Assembly (NCBI GenBank): GCA_015179025.1
Contig: WHUX01000492.1
Span: 1 to 22,772, forward strand
DNA from: Terfezia claveryi
Lineage: Eukaryota > Ascomycota > Pezizomycetes > Pezizales > Pezizaceae
DNA: 22,772 nt
Reading direction: 5' to 3'
Part shown: positions 7,850 through 17,013 of the stretch, in pieces
Layout of the letters: every line of letters starts with the position of its first letter
How positions within the stretch are numbered: the stretch's first letter is position 1
Program-made: the position numbers and the translations under genes
The notes under the pieces: generated by a model
Seen by the model: only the letters and a program-made list of their open reading frames with translations
The model's database searches: none
What the model was told of the DNA's origin: nothing

Positions 7850-9331
7850 ATGCCATATCTTATTCACCAGGCCGTCCAGGAGAGCCGGGAGTATGCACTT
7901 AAAGGCAATGTTGGAAGCTCCCAAATGGCAGTTGGTAAGTCTCAGGCTCGAGACTCTAGGATTTGACTTAACGCTTACGCTTACTTGTACAAAGACGTTG
8001 AAGCACAGCATAGATTATTCTTGTCCAGCCAAGGGAAAGATGGGATAGGTTCTATAACGCCGTTGGTGGGGTTCTTCTCATCGAGCCAGCTCGAGGAGGG
8101 CCTCATGCATGCTGCCCCAGCACATGAGGATTGCCTTGAACTGCCATCAGAGAGAGTATCCGATTGTGATAACCAGGTTGAGGGATCATTAGCAAATATA
8201 AGCTTGGCGGATATGCCAACGTTTTTACCACCGGAAATTCAGTTTCAAATCATCAACCACTTCTTCGAGGCCCCTAAAAATACCAGATGCGGTTTCTGTC
8301 GTTTATTCGCACTCTCTACAGCCTGCAAGGTCAGCAGGTTATGGTTTCACTACACTGTGGAGAAGCTGTACTCTACCATACATCTTGATATATCGACACC
8401 ATGCCAGAAGCATTACCAATTGTCGTCAAAGCATGTCCAGATGGCAAAGAGGATTCCACAACTTGTCCGTACTCTTGAGTCTCAGCCCAGGTTGGCAGGC
8501 TTAGTTAAACGGATTCAATTCCCGAGTGGATTTGTGTGTGGTGCTCCTGGGGCACTGTCCCATTGGGTTACATGCGAGTTGGAGAAGAGGTTGTTACCTG
8601 CATTGGTCAGGGCGTGCGGAAAGCTTGAAGCTGTAGAAGGTCTCGAGGATATCCTTAGCCAACTGTTCAATGGAGAGCATTATTGTTACATCGATGGTGA
8701 TGGTGAGGAGGAACATGGATACTTGGCACAGGCTCTATTTGAAAAAAGGACCATGAAGGAATGGACATGGGGGCGTGGATTTATTCGAAAACTTGGTAAT
8801 AGAGTTTCCGGGAAGTTTCAAACCTTCGCCGACTGCCACAAGAATTGGAGCAACCTCGAATACTTGAGAATTATCGGACTTTCTGGCATGACACCACCTC
8901 TTATAATTAGTGCCTGTGAGCAACTACCAGCTCTCAAAAAGCTAGCCATTGGATTCGGAAATACTCTACCAGGGGAGGCTTCTCGGAACCAATTCACATC
9001 AACTTTGCTCAATAACCTTCCGGGGAGACTCAAGAAGGTAACCTTTGTGGATAAGACTACAAATGTGTCTATGGAAACGATCATGGATTGGGTGGACGGC
9101 ATAATTAGTATCAGGGTCTCTGGGGACTACGAGTGTGTACGTGAAATCGGAGACACATTAACAGAGCAATCATCAACTCAACGTTCTTCAGCAATGGAGG
9201 TGTCTTTCGAGACCGATGTGGTCAGTTACGACAATTTTTGGGAAATGTACTCCCGTCGACCGCATTCACGGTATTCCTGCGTACAAGTCGACAACTCAGC
9301 TACAATTATGAGAATCAATATCTGCTTCTGA
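7850..9331 (+). CDS. F-box-like protein (two exons)
   Basis: My model has exon 1 at 7850-7934 (MPYLIHQAVQESREY), an intron at 7935-7994 (GTAAGT...CAAAG, 60 nt) and exon 2 at 7995-9331, giving 473 residues. The long ORF has no ATG before 8104, so a spliced start explains the conserved-looking upstream residues and keeps the frame. Residues about 106-159 (LPPEIQFQIINHF ... ALSTACKVSRLWF ... LYSTIHL) look like a fungal F-box. The rest has leucine-rich, repeat-like stretches (LEYLRIIGLSG, LPALKKLAIGFG) but no domain I can name. F-box proteins usually pass substrates to SCF ubiquitin ligases; that role is inferred here. A T-rich stretch follows the stop. An ATG at 8104 is the fallback start. Confidence 0.7.
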
Positions 9332-9762
9332 ATTAAAACAATTTTTTTTTTTTCGTTTCCCATTTTTTTTCCCTTTATATGGCTTAGGGATTGATCATAT
9401 GGGCTTTGGAAGGTTGGCGCTTGCTCGGTTTAAGGCAGATTTCCGGATTTTCAGCATTGTTTGCATTCGTCCTTTCCTCGGTGATAGATACCTACTAGCG
9501 AGTTGCTATTTGCTATATTTGCTGTATTTGCTATCAAGTTTACTGGCAACGTACAGCGGATTTACAGGTTTCTCTCAATGTTAAATTAGAGTGGAGGACT
9601 TCTTGATAGGGAGGGGTTGGTTTGGTACGAGGCTAGATATTGATTAGATTTTTGGGGGGGAAATCACGTGCTCAGGAATGTCATATTAATAATTATAAAT
9701 CTGGCATGAGACTACAAGATTAGAAATAATTGATTGAAACTACATATAGGTAGTACATTCAA
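9332..9762. other. 3' flank of the F-box-like gene
   Basis: T-rich just after the stop (runs at about 9343-9354 and 9363-9370), which suits a fungal 3' UTR. There is a short tandem TTTGCTATATTTGCTGTA-like stretch near 9507-9535. No gene is seen. Confidence 0.4.
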
Positions 9763-9913
9763 ACCTTGCTATAGTATACCGGACGACCAAAATCCATTTT
9801 TGTCCGATATAAAATAATACAAGGGTACGTGGCACAAGACAAAAGTTACTAAAGAAGGAAAATTGTTCAACTTCGGTGTGTTTGAACATTTAGCTCAAGA
9901 TTCATCAGCCAAC

Positions 9914-10099
9914 ATGTTGAGTGCAGGAAGACAAAATCATCGAGCTCTCACCATATTAGAGAAGCACCAGATCTGTAAGAAGCGACAAGATCCCAAGCAT
10001 GCGAAGGAGAAATTGAGTGAATTTGGAAAACATTTCTTAGACTCCATCTATGTTGGTAAAGATACTAATATATCCAACGTTGTCACAGTGATAGTATGA
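9914..10099 (+). pseudogene. pogo-like transposase N-terminus (CENP-B type HTH)
   Basis: The frame from ATG 9914 reads RQNHRALTILEKHQICKKRQ and continues to VGKDTNISNVV. This resembles the first helix-turn-helix of pogo/Tigger transposases (basic ALT...K..IC, then GK.T.IS). The frame stops at 10099 and the catalytic DDE domain is absent. It lies inside the inverted ends described for 9763-12791. Confidence 0.55.
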
Positions 10100-10385
10100 A
10101 ATGGCTTGAAGTTGATCTTACAGCAGGTGATTTATGGAAGAAAAAGCAGTGAACATTTCAATACCCTGGTTCTAGAGCAGTATCTACTAAGGATTCCGTT
10201 ATAGCAAGGGCAAAATATATGTAGATAGATAGTAACTTCTCTGCATTCCGCTGTCCGGTCCGGTATAAGCAAAATTTCGTTATAGCAAGGTGATTTAGGT
10301 GAAAAGTGCTTAGTTTGGTGGCAGGGCTCAAGAGTAGGTACGGTGAATAAAGGCGGTTTCTAATTGCAGAGTGCACTAACGCTAA

Positions 10386-10649
10386 TTATATGTAAATCCG
10401 GTGATTGAACAGGGATCTCCGCATGGTATCTTCCATACTGTCCGCTATTGTATATTCAACCTCTTCATCAGAATCCAACGTATCTTCCATTTGCCATGGC
10501 CCAACTGTTACATCTGGTAAGCCACGAATATAAAGCTTTCCATCTTCAGTCCCATCAGGAGATATTGAGATACCTGCCTACTTGAAAGACTTAATAATAC
10601 TTTCTTTCTTTTCTGTATGTAACCAAAGCCATGCTTTTCCAACTACATT
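10386..10649 (-). pseudogene. pogo-like transposase C-terminal fragment
   Basis: Read on the minus strand, the sequence gives KAWLWLHTEKKESIIKSFK, an in-frame TAG, then AGISISPDGTEDGKLYIRGL and an acidic tail ending at TAA (10386-10388). The W...IIKSF..AGI..DG pattern resembles the end of Tigger/pogo transposases. The internal stop and the missing upstream part show it is dead. Its original N-terminal side would lie to the right, where the Mutator-like elements now sit. Confidence 0.5.
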
Positions 10650-10988
10650 TGTTGTAAGAATACAATAACCAACACTTCAGCAGTTTCTTCTAACTTTTCT
10701 TCCAGGGCTTGTAGCTGTAGATGCCAACATTATTATTGTTGAAGGATTGAACATTAATCCTATCAAGTACATACCTACCAGTATCTTTTTCCCCTATCTA
10801 CATACAGGTATCATATCGGAAGGGTCTCAAGCAGAACACGCTAATAATTTTACTATCTTATAAAGGAAAAAGCAGCAGCATAGATATCTAGCTGTTTAGA
10901 ATGCAGAAAAGGGGCTCGTCATGACGAGGCATACCATATCACCGCTATACAATATCACCGCTATACAATATCACCGTCACAAATCAAA

Positions 10989-11428
10989 ATGTCTACTGAA
11001 GCATGATGCCAATCTCTGCTGATGCTCTCCACTACCGCACTATATTGTTCGAGCTCAGCAAACCAGTTACAATACCCCCCAAATATTTGACGAGATATGG
11101 CCAAGAGCTGCTGCAAGCTTATGGTACAGTACGTGTTCAGAATATGAGTACAGACTTCGAAAAAGCAAGAAGTCAAGCGTAGCTCAAGTTGCGGATACCG
11201 ATGGTAAGGTTATTAAACGCCGGCAAAGCAGTATTCGAAATGCCAACCTTTTGCAATGTCCGAATTAAGGTCTTGCATCTAGTTGATGGCACAGCTGTTC
11301 CATTGAGCGCTTAGATGAACATACCCATACTCATGATATTGAGGAGAGCTTCCAGATAAAAAAACCAAGTATATTAGTAGGATATATCAAGTCTGAAGCA
11401 GCCAAAATTACTCTGCTTCTCAGATTTA
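10989..11428 (+). pseudogene. copy A: broken Mutator-like ORF (zinc-finger part)
   Basis: This is the same coding sequence as copy B, starting at ATG 10989 and cut at CAGATTTA (11428). It has the 6-C run (11085-11090) that keeps one frame where copy B has 7 Cs. It carries its own single-base changes: a missing C after GAAGC near 11003, an extra T near 11252 and a missing A near 11299. Neither copy is intact. Confidence 0.75.
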
Positions 11429-11752
11429 GGAAGGGTCTCAAGCAGAACACGCTAATAATTTACTATCTTATAAAGGAAAAGCAGCAGCATAGATATCTAG
11501 CTGTTTTAGAATGCAGAAAAGGGGCTCGTCATGACGAGGCATACCATATCACCGCTATACAATATCACTGCTATACAATATCACCGTCAACAAATCAAAA
11601 TGTCATATCTTTTCTATATAACGAATTCATTAGCTATATTATACCTCATTAATGAAGAGTCATACAAACGTTTTCAAAGATGAGCCACCAAGCTCTTTCA
11701 GCCGCTCAGCGCCTTCATGTGTACCAGCACTATGGATAGCATGGTAAATCTG

Positions 11753-11929
11753 GGAAGGGTCTCAAGCAGAACACGCTAATAATTTTACTATCTTATAAAG
11801 GAAAAGCAGCAGCATAGATATCTAGCTGTTTTAGAATGCAGAAAAGGGGCTCGTCATGACGAGGCATACCATATCACCGCTATACAATATCACCGCTATA
11901 CAATATCACCGTCAACAAATCAAAATGTC
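11753..11929. repeat. left terminal inverted repeat of Mutator-like copy B
   Basis: About 177 bp, matched in reverse complement by 12509-12685. It holds a perfect 14-bp palindrome, CTCGTCATGACGAG, and two to three head-to-tail copies of ATATCACCGCTATACA, both plausible transposase-binding sites. It ends inside the first codons of the ORF (ATG at 11925). Confidence 0.9.
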
Positions 11930-12453
11930 TACTGAAGCCATGATGCCAATCTCTGCTGATGCTCTCCACTACCGCACTATATTGTTCGAGCTCAGCAAAC
12001 CAGTTACAATACCCCCCCAAATATTTGACGAGATATGGCCAAGAGCTGCTGCAAGCTTATGGTACAGTACGTGTTCAGAAATATGAGTGCAGACTTCGAA
12101 AAAGCAAGAAGTCAAGCGTAGCTCAAGTTGCGGATACCGATGGTAAGGTTATTAAACGCCGGCAAAGCAGTATTCGAAATGCCAACCTTTGCAATGTCCG
12201 AATTAAGGTCTTGCATCTAGTTGATGGCACAGCTGTTACCATTGAGCGCTTAGATGAACATACCCATACTCATGATATTGAGGAGAGCTTCCAGATAAAA
12301 AAACCAAGTATATTAGTAGGATATATCAAGTCTGAAGCAGCCAAAAATTACTCTGCTTCTCAGATTTACCATGCTATCCATAGTGCTGGTACACATGAAG
12401 GCGCTGAGCGGCTGAAAGAGCTTGGTGGCTCATCTTTGAAAACGTTTGTATGA
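11925..12453 (+). pseudogene. Mutator-like transposase N-terminal (FLYWCH-like) fragment, frameshifted
   Basis: Reading starts at ATG 11925 (MSTEAMMPISADALHYRT) and shifts frame at a run of seven C (12012-12018); copy A has six there. It then continues as YGQELLQAYGTVRVQKYECR to a stop at 12453, about 175 residues in all. A basic stretch (RLRKSKK) is followed by a single Cys (NLCNVRIKVL) and DEHTHTHDIEESF, a C...H-x-H arrangement like the FLYWCH/WRKY-type fingers that open many Mutator-like transposases. The next segment, KPSILVGYIKSEAAKNYSAS, also fits that context. No MULE catalytic domain is present, so this is a non-autonomous derivative. Confidence 0.6.
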
Positions 12454-12508
12454 CTCTTCATTAATGAGGTATAATATAGCTAATGAATTCGTTATATAGA
12501 AAAGATAT

Positions 12509-12685
12509 GACATTTTGATTTGTTGACGGTGATATTGTATAGCGGTGATATTGTATAGCGGTGATATGGTATGCCTCGTCATGACGAGCCCCTTTTCTGC
12601 ATTCTAAAACAGCTAGATATCTATGCTGCTGCTTTTCCTTTATAAGATAGTAAAATTATTAGCGTGTTCTGCTTGAGACCCTTCC
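12509..12685. repeat. right terminal inverted repeat of the Mutator-like cluster
   Basis: Reverse complement of 11753-11929, ending in GAGACCCTTCC and followed by the target duplication ATCATATC. Confidence 0.9.
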
Positions 12686-12791
12686 ATCATATCGACGTTG
12701 TTGCCACAAGTTGTGCATGTGGCTGCAGATGTCTTAGAAACCGACATGGGCCTTTATTCACCAGTTTTCCCGGTATTCTGGTATAGCAAGG

Positions 12792-13255
12792 ATTCCGATA
12801 CAACGATAGCATGTATTAAAACCAGACTAAGGTAGTACAGGGCATACTTGATACCGTAGACTCTCGCGAATTGCAACAATACCGTAGAGACTCGGGTTAT
12901 TCAGTATACAGTACGTATGCAATGTGAACGACATATGCGGGTTTCAGGATCTCACGAGACATGCCCGTGCTCACTGTTATGTGAACATCTGAGGTTAAAA
13001 TGTACTGTAATTATCCATACCTAATGCTATCAAGGAAACATCTACAAGTGCTGTTCGGAAATATAGCTGCAAATGCCCAGGTGGTTTCTGGAGGCAGACG
13101 TCCAAAACTACAACTCGGTATGGGCATAAACCAAAGCCACTAACTCAGAGAGTGTTCCAAGTATCATTGTGCTCAGATATCAACTTTACTGCATAAGCTT
13201 GACCTATGTCTGTAAACTGACAAGGATCGTTATACACAACCAGACTAGCGGTACT
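12792..13255. other. intergenic, no gene recognised
   Basis: Stop-rich. It contains AACCAGACTA at about 12825 and 13238 without clear flanking duplications, and the shared 17-mer TCTGTAAACTGACAAGG at 13209-13225. A short open stretch near 13055-13150 (SCKCPGGFW) matches nothing I can name. Confidence 0.4.
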
Positions 13256-13993
13256 TAGTATCACTTACTGCGTAACGATCAACAATCACGTGACGATCGA
13301 CACGGGCTCCCCTGCCACATGCAGTAACATTCTAATATCTCCATCAATATATCCAATATGAATGTAGTAAGAACAATGATTATAGGATAAAAACACTCGA
13401 AAAACCCAAATTTAACATCTCCAACCCGCTCCAATCTACCCTGAACCTTCTATAGCACCTAAACCCTTAATAGGCCCTATGACCACCCCTCTAGCATAAC
13501 CACCCACCCACACCCCCCACGCCACCCACAACAGCTACTCTAGCAGCCATAGGTTCTCCAGAGGTCTACTCTGTAAGCCATATTAGTATAGACTCAAGCT
13601 GCTCACTGTATATAGAACTAGACGCACTGCAAACTGTATTCTCTATATAACCTATATAACTTTTGCAAGCTAGCCTCCTCGGTATCGAATTTCAGCTTTT
13701 TTGAGCGATTCAATCAAGCTATATTTATGGTACTGCAATCTTAATATCTTAGGGTGTCCTTCTATGCAGTTTCTTAAGCCCAGTATGTTCTGTAGCCCCT
13801 GTATTATGCAAATCTTTGACCAAGCTCCATATATCTCAGTATGCAATCTACTCGGCCTCAAGGGTTATAGCAATCATAATACTAAGTCGCTCGCATTCAA
13901 TACAGGCTTAGTCGAGACTTTTAAAGGCCCTTGATCTGCTTCTATGACTGGGGCTTCACCTTTATGCCATTGTTAAGTATTTTGAGGGTTTGG
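13256..13993. repeat. left arm of the 3.7-kb inverted repeat
   Basis: Pairs with 16269-16975. The short open frames on both strands in it are not conserved between the arms and are not supported as genes. Confidence 0.8.
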
Positions 13994-14364
13994 GTACATT
14001 TTACAACCTCCGCCAGATAGCTTAATATTTTAGAGGAACTTGTGATCTGTGTGGGATTGCTTGTGAATAGGAGGACGCAGGAGTATTCACAACAACTTGA
14101 AGGAAGGCTAAGAGGTCTTAACCTAGTTGAGAGAAGTTAAGGGTAACTGAGATGCGTTGGGTGGAGGGGGGTCTGAGTACTACTATAGCCTGAAGTACCA
14201 GTACTACAGACTTGCACCAGCAGCGCAGCAGGGCCAGTACTGAATACAAGAATGTGGTGAAGGCGTCTACCTTGCGCTTTGGTGAATATAGTGCAATTGA
14301 AGCTCGAAATTGATAAGCTTCAATCCTAGAGCTGGTATAATGTACATCAGAAAGATTTTAGCTT

Positions 14365-14393
14365 GCGTTGTGTGCACGCCGTGCACACAACGC
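14365..14393. repeat. perfect 29-nt hairpin
   Basis: GCGTTGTGTGCACG (14365-14378), one C, then its exact reverse complement CGTGCACACAACGC (14380-14393). It is GC-richer than its surroundings. Confidence 0.95.
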
Positions 14394-14577
14394 CAATTTG
14401 CAAAACTCCGCGTTACAACAAGATCTCTCTCACATAACGCACTTCCTACAACGCTGATACTTACAATTCAATCTCGTCTCGCTCGCACTCTCACAATATG
14501 CAATCGGACGTTGTGTGCCCCATTCCAACGTCTTCCTCTTCACACATCCGCTTCCAACACTCTTTCACCCAACTCAA

Positions 14578-14695
14578 CATTATGATTGCGAGCCTATTAC
14601 TTGTGACCTTCAGAAGGCAGACTAGTCCCTCCTCACGTTGTGATTGCAAGCTCATTACCTGTAACCATCTGAAGGCACAATACCCCCTCCTCTGT
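14578..14695 (+). repeat. imperfect direct duplication of about 59 bp
   Basis: Two adjacent copies, the first starting TTATGATTGCGAGCC and the second TTGTGATTGCAAGCTC. Both contain TTAC-TGTRACC, CTGAAGGCA-like blocks and end in CCCTCCTC. Confidence 0.7.
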
Positions 14696-14820
14696 TGTCA
14701 TTGACACTGCACTTTTTTACTCTCGCACCTGCATTTTATGCATTTCCAAAAATGTCTTGATTCTCATGATAATATCTAAATCTAGCTAAATAAACAACTA
14801 TGATCGCACCCCTAAAATCA

Positions 14821-15522
14821 CCGTGCAAATAGCCCATATATCCGACCGTGCAAATAGCCCTAGAAATCAGCGTGCAAATAGCCATATATCTGCGTGCAAA
14901 TAGCTCATATATCTGCGTGCAAATAGCCCTGGAAGTCAGCGTCCAAATAGCCTAGAAGTCAGCGTCCAAATAGCCCTAGAAATCAGCGTGCAAATAGCCC
15001 ATGTATCCGACCGTGCAAATCAGCCTGGAATCCACCGTGCAAATAGCCTGTATCCGACCGTGCAAATCAGCCTGGAATCCACGTCAAATCAGCCTGGAAT
15101 CACGCAATCAGCCTGGAATCCACGCAAATCAGCCTAGAATCGAGCGAGCAAATCAGCCTAGAATCGAGCAGCAAATCAGCCTAGAATCGAGCGAGCAAAT
15201 CAGCCTAGAATTGAGCGAGCAAATCAGCCTGGAATCGAGCGAGCAAATCAGCCTAGAATTGAGCGAGCAAATCAGCCTGAATCGAGCGAGCAAATCAGCC
15301 TAGAATCGAGCGACAAATCAGCCTGGAATCGAGCGAGCAAATCAGCCTAGAATTGAGCGAGCAAATCAGCCTGGAATCGAGCAGCAAATCAGCCTAGAAT
15401 TGAGCGCAAATCAGCAGAATGAGCGACAAATCAGCCTAGAATTCAGCGCGCAAATGAGCAAGAAAATGAGCGAGCACACAACCTCCGTACAGTGGTGCAA
15501 ATAAGCATAGAAATCAGTGTAT
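14821..15522 (+). repeat. minisatellite, ~23-25-bp period
   Basis: About 30 units. The left half (to about 15050) has units like CGTGCAAATAGCCCTAGAAA. The right half (about 15120-15460) has units like GAGCGAGCAAATCAGCCTAG, with alternate GAATC/GAATTG endings. Mixed units lie between them. Length varies by a few bases, and it reads open over 15001-15303 only because of the repeat. Confidence 0.9.
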
Positions 15523-15629
15523 ACCGGTATTCTGAAGCAATGACAGGAAAAAAACTCTAAGTCCCAGGCGGCCACACTTTTGAAGTAGGGTACCCGCGCC
15601 CCCTATTCTCACGAGCCCCCTAATGTCCA

Positions 15630-15735
15630 ATCCAGTTCCTGCGGTCTCAGAACCAGTTCTGCGTCTCAGAACCAGTTCCTGCTGTCTCAAACCAGTTCCC
15701 GCTGTCTGAGGACCAGCCCCCGCTGTCTAACAATC
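15630..15735 (+). repeat. short tandem array, ~21-bp period
   Basis: About five units built on GTCTCAGAACCAGTTCCTGC, with growing divergence to the right. Confidence 0.75.
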
Positions 15736-15849
15736 AGCTAATAGCTGGTGTTGGAATTATCCCTGTGGCGTCGGGTTTGAGCTCCTCCAGGTATGGCACC
15801 ACCTAGTACGGTGGAGGAAATAGCTGCATGTGGTAAACATGAACATCGA

Positions 15850-15965
15850 CTGGATTGTGTCAGTAAATAGACTGGATCCGGTCGGTAATAGACTGGATTG
15901 TAGTGGTCCGAATAGTATTGTAGTGGTCCGATAGGATTGTAGTGTCCGATAGAATTGTAGGTTCT
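15850..15965 (+). repeat. short tandem array around GGATTGTAGTGGTCCGATA
   Basis: Degenerate units of about 19-22 bp (ACTGGATTGTGTCAGTAAAT, then GGATTGTAGTGGTCCGATA and shorter forms). They seem to derive from one another by small deletions. Confidence 0.7.
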
Positions 15966-16268
15966 GTAGAGAAAGTATTAGTAGTGTTTAGCTAAAGGGT
16001 CAGGAATACTTAAGATATAGACAATGGACATGATGTGTAGAGAGAGCTCGTTAGGAACAAATTGGAAGAAAATATGGCATTGGGAACGACGTTGAGCAAA
16101 CTCATAAAGAAAAATGAGAATGTGCACGCAATGTAGTTGGTAACGCATATAAGGAGGAACTGCACTACAGAGCATTGGCAATGCAGACAACGTCAAAAAG
16201 ACAAATTGCCGTTGTAATGCTTGCGGGCGCGCTGCAACGTAAGAAAATTTTTGCTGATGTATACATAC

Positions 16269-16975
16269 TCCTAAACCCTCAAAATACTTAACAATGGCAT
16301 AGAGGTGAAGCCCCAGTTGTAGAAGCAGATCAAGGGCCTTCAAAAGTCTCAGCTAAGCCTGTATTGAATGCGAGCGGCTTAGTATTATGATTGCTACGAC
16401 CCTTGAGGCCGAGTAGGTTGCATATCGAGATATATGGAGTTTAGGTCAGAGATTTGCATGATGCAAAGGCTATGGAATATGCTGGACTTAAAATCCTGTA
16501 TAGAGGGGCACCCTAAGATATTAAAATTGCAGTGCCGCAAATATAGCTTGATTGAGTCGTCCAAAATAGCTGAAATCCGATACCGAGGAGTCTAGCTTGC
16601 AAACGTTCTATAGAGTAATACAGTTTACAGTGCGTGTAGTTCTATATACAGTGAGCAGCTTGAGTCTATACTAATATGGCTTACAGAGTGGACCTCTGGG
16701 AACCTATGGCTGCTAGTAGGGGTGGGGTGGGTGGTTATGCTAGAGGGTGGTCATAGGGGGTATTAAGGGTTTAGGTGCTATAGAAGGTTCAGGGTAGATC
16801 GGAGTGGGTTGGAGATGTTAAATTGGGTTTTTCGAGTGTTTTTAGCCTATATTCATTGTTCTTACTGCATTGATATTGCATATATTGATGGATAAATTGC
16901 AATGTTACTGCATGTGGAAGGGGAGCCATGTCAATCGTCACGTGGTTATCGATCGTTACGCAATAAGTGATACTA
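16269..16975. repeat. right arm of the 3.7-kb inverted repeat
   Basis: Reverse complement of 13256-13993. It shows more substitutions than indels relative to the left arm, and the outer 100 bp are well matched. Confidence 0.8.
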
Positions 16976-17013
16976 GAGTGCAAGGAGTGGTTTAAGTAGG
17001 CAAGGATTAGCTA

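Larger units (their letters stand above)
10810..12693. mobile_element. nested, rearranged pair of Mutator-like elements
   Basis: The whole block is flanked by the 8-bp repeat ATCATATC (10810-10817 and 12686-12693). It consists of the left part of copy A (10818-11428), an inverted right part of the same family (11429-11752) and a full copy B (11753-12685). Each end reads GGAAGGGTCTCAAGCAGAAC or its complement. A second 8-bp repeat, CAGATTTA, lies at the 11421-11428 junction and, in complement, just before copy B (11745-11752). This is what insertion of one copy into another followed by inversion between terminal repeats would leave. Long terminal repeats and 8-bp duplications fit Mutator-like elements; hAT elements also make 8-bp duplications but have short ends. 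Confidence 0.8.
9763..12791. mobile_element. degraded, rearranged pogo/Tigger-like element
   Basis: ACCTTGCTATAGTATACCGG at 9763 is matched in reverse complement near 12770-12791 (CCGGTATTCTGGTATAGCAAGG), and further TATAGCAAGG ends lie at about 10191-10201 and 10281-10291. Between them are an N-terminal transposase fragment on the plus strand and a C-terminal fragment on the minus strand, so the interior is scrambled, or two elements of one family lie head to head. The Mutator-like cluster 10818-12685 is inserted inside. No TA target duplication remains at the outer ends. Confidence 0.55.
13256..16975. mobile_element. 3.7-kb element with ~700-bp inverted arms and a minisatellite core
   Basis: From TAGTATCACTTACTGCGTAA (13256) to about 13993 the sequence is repeated in reverse complement at about 16269-16975. 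It has scattered substitutions and small indels, including conserved blocks with CACGTGACGAT and CAAGCTATATTTATGG. The 2.3-kb middle has no recognisable transposase and holds three tandem-repeat arrays, a perfect hairpin and a 59-bp duplication. No confident target duplication is seen at the ends. The class is unknown. A foldback or non-autonomous long-terminal-repeat DNA element is the best description; an inverted segmental duplication is the alternative. Confidence 0.7.

Noticed and set aside
13670..13934. overlapping ORFs on both strands in the left arm of the 3.7-kb element
   Set aside because: The corresponding right-arm frames contain several stops, so coding is not supported.
15001..15303. 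100-residue ORF with repeats of ISLESSEQ
   Set aside because: It is a by-product of the 24-bp minisatellite period, with no start context and no frame kept outside the array.
15978..16343. 121-residue minus-strand ORF
   Set aside because: No domain is visible, and the part inside the right arm is not open in the matching left arm.
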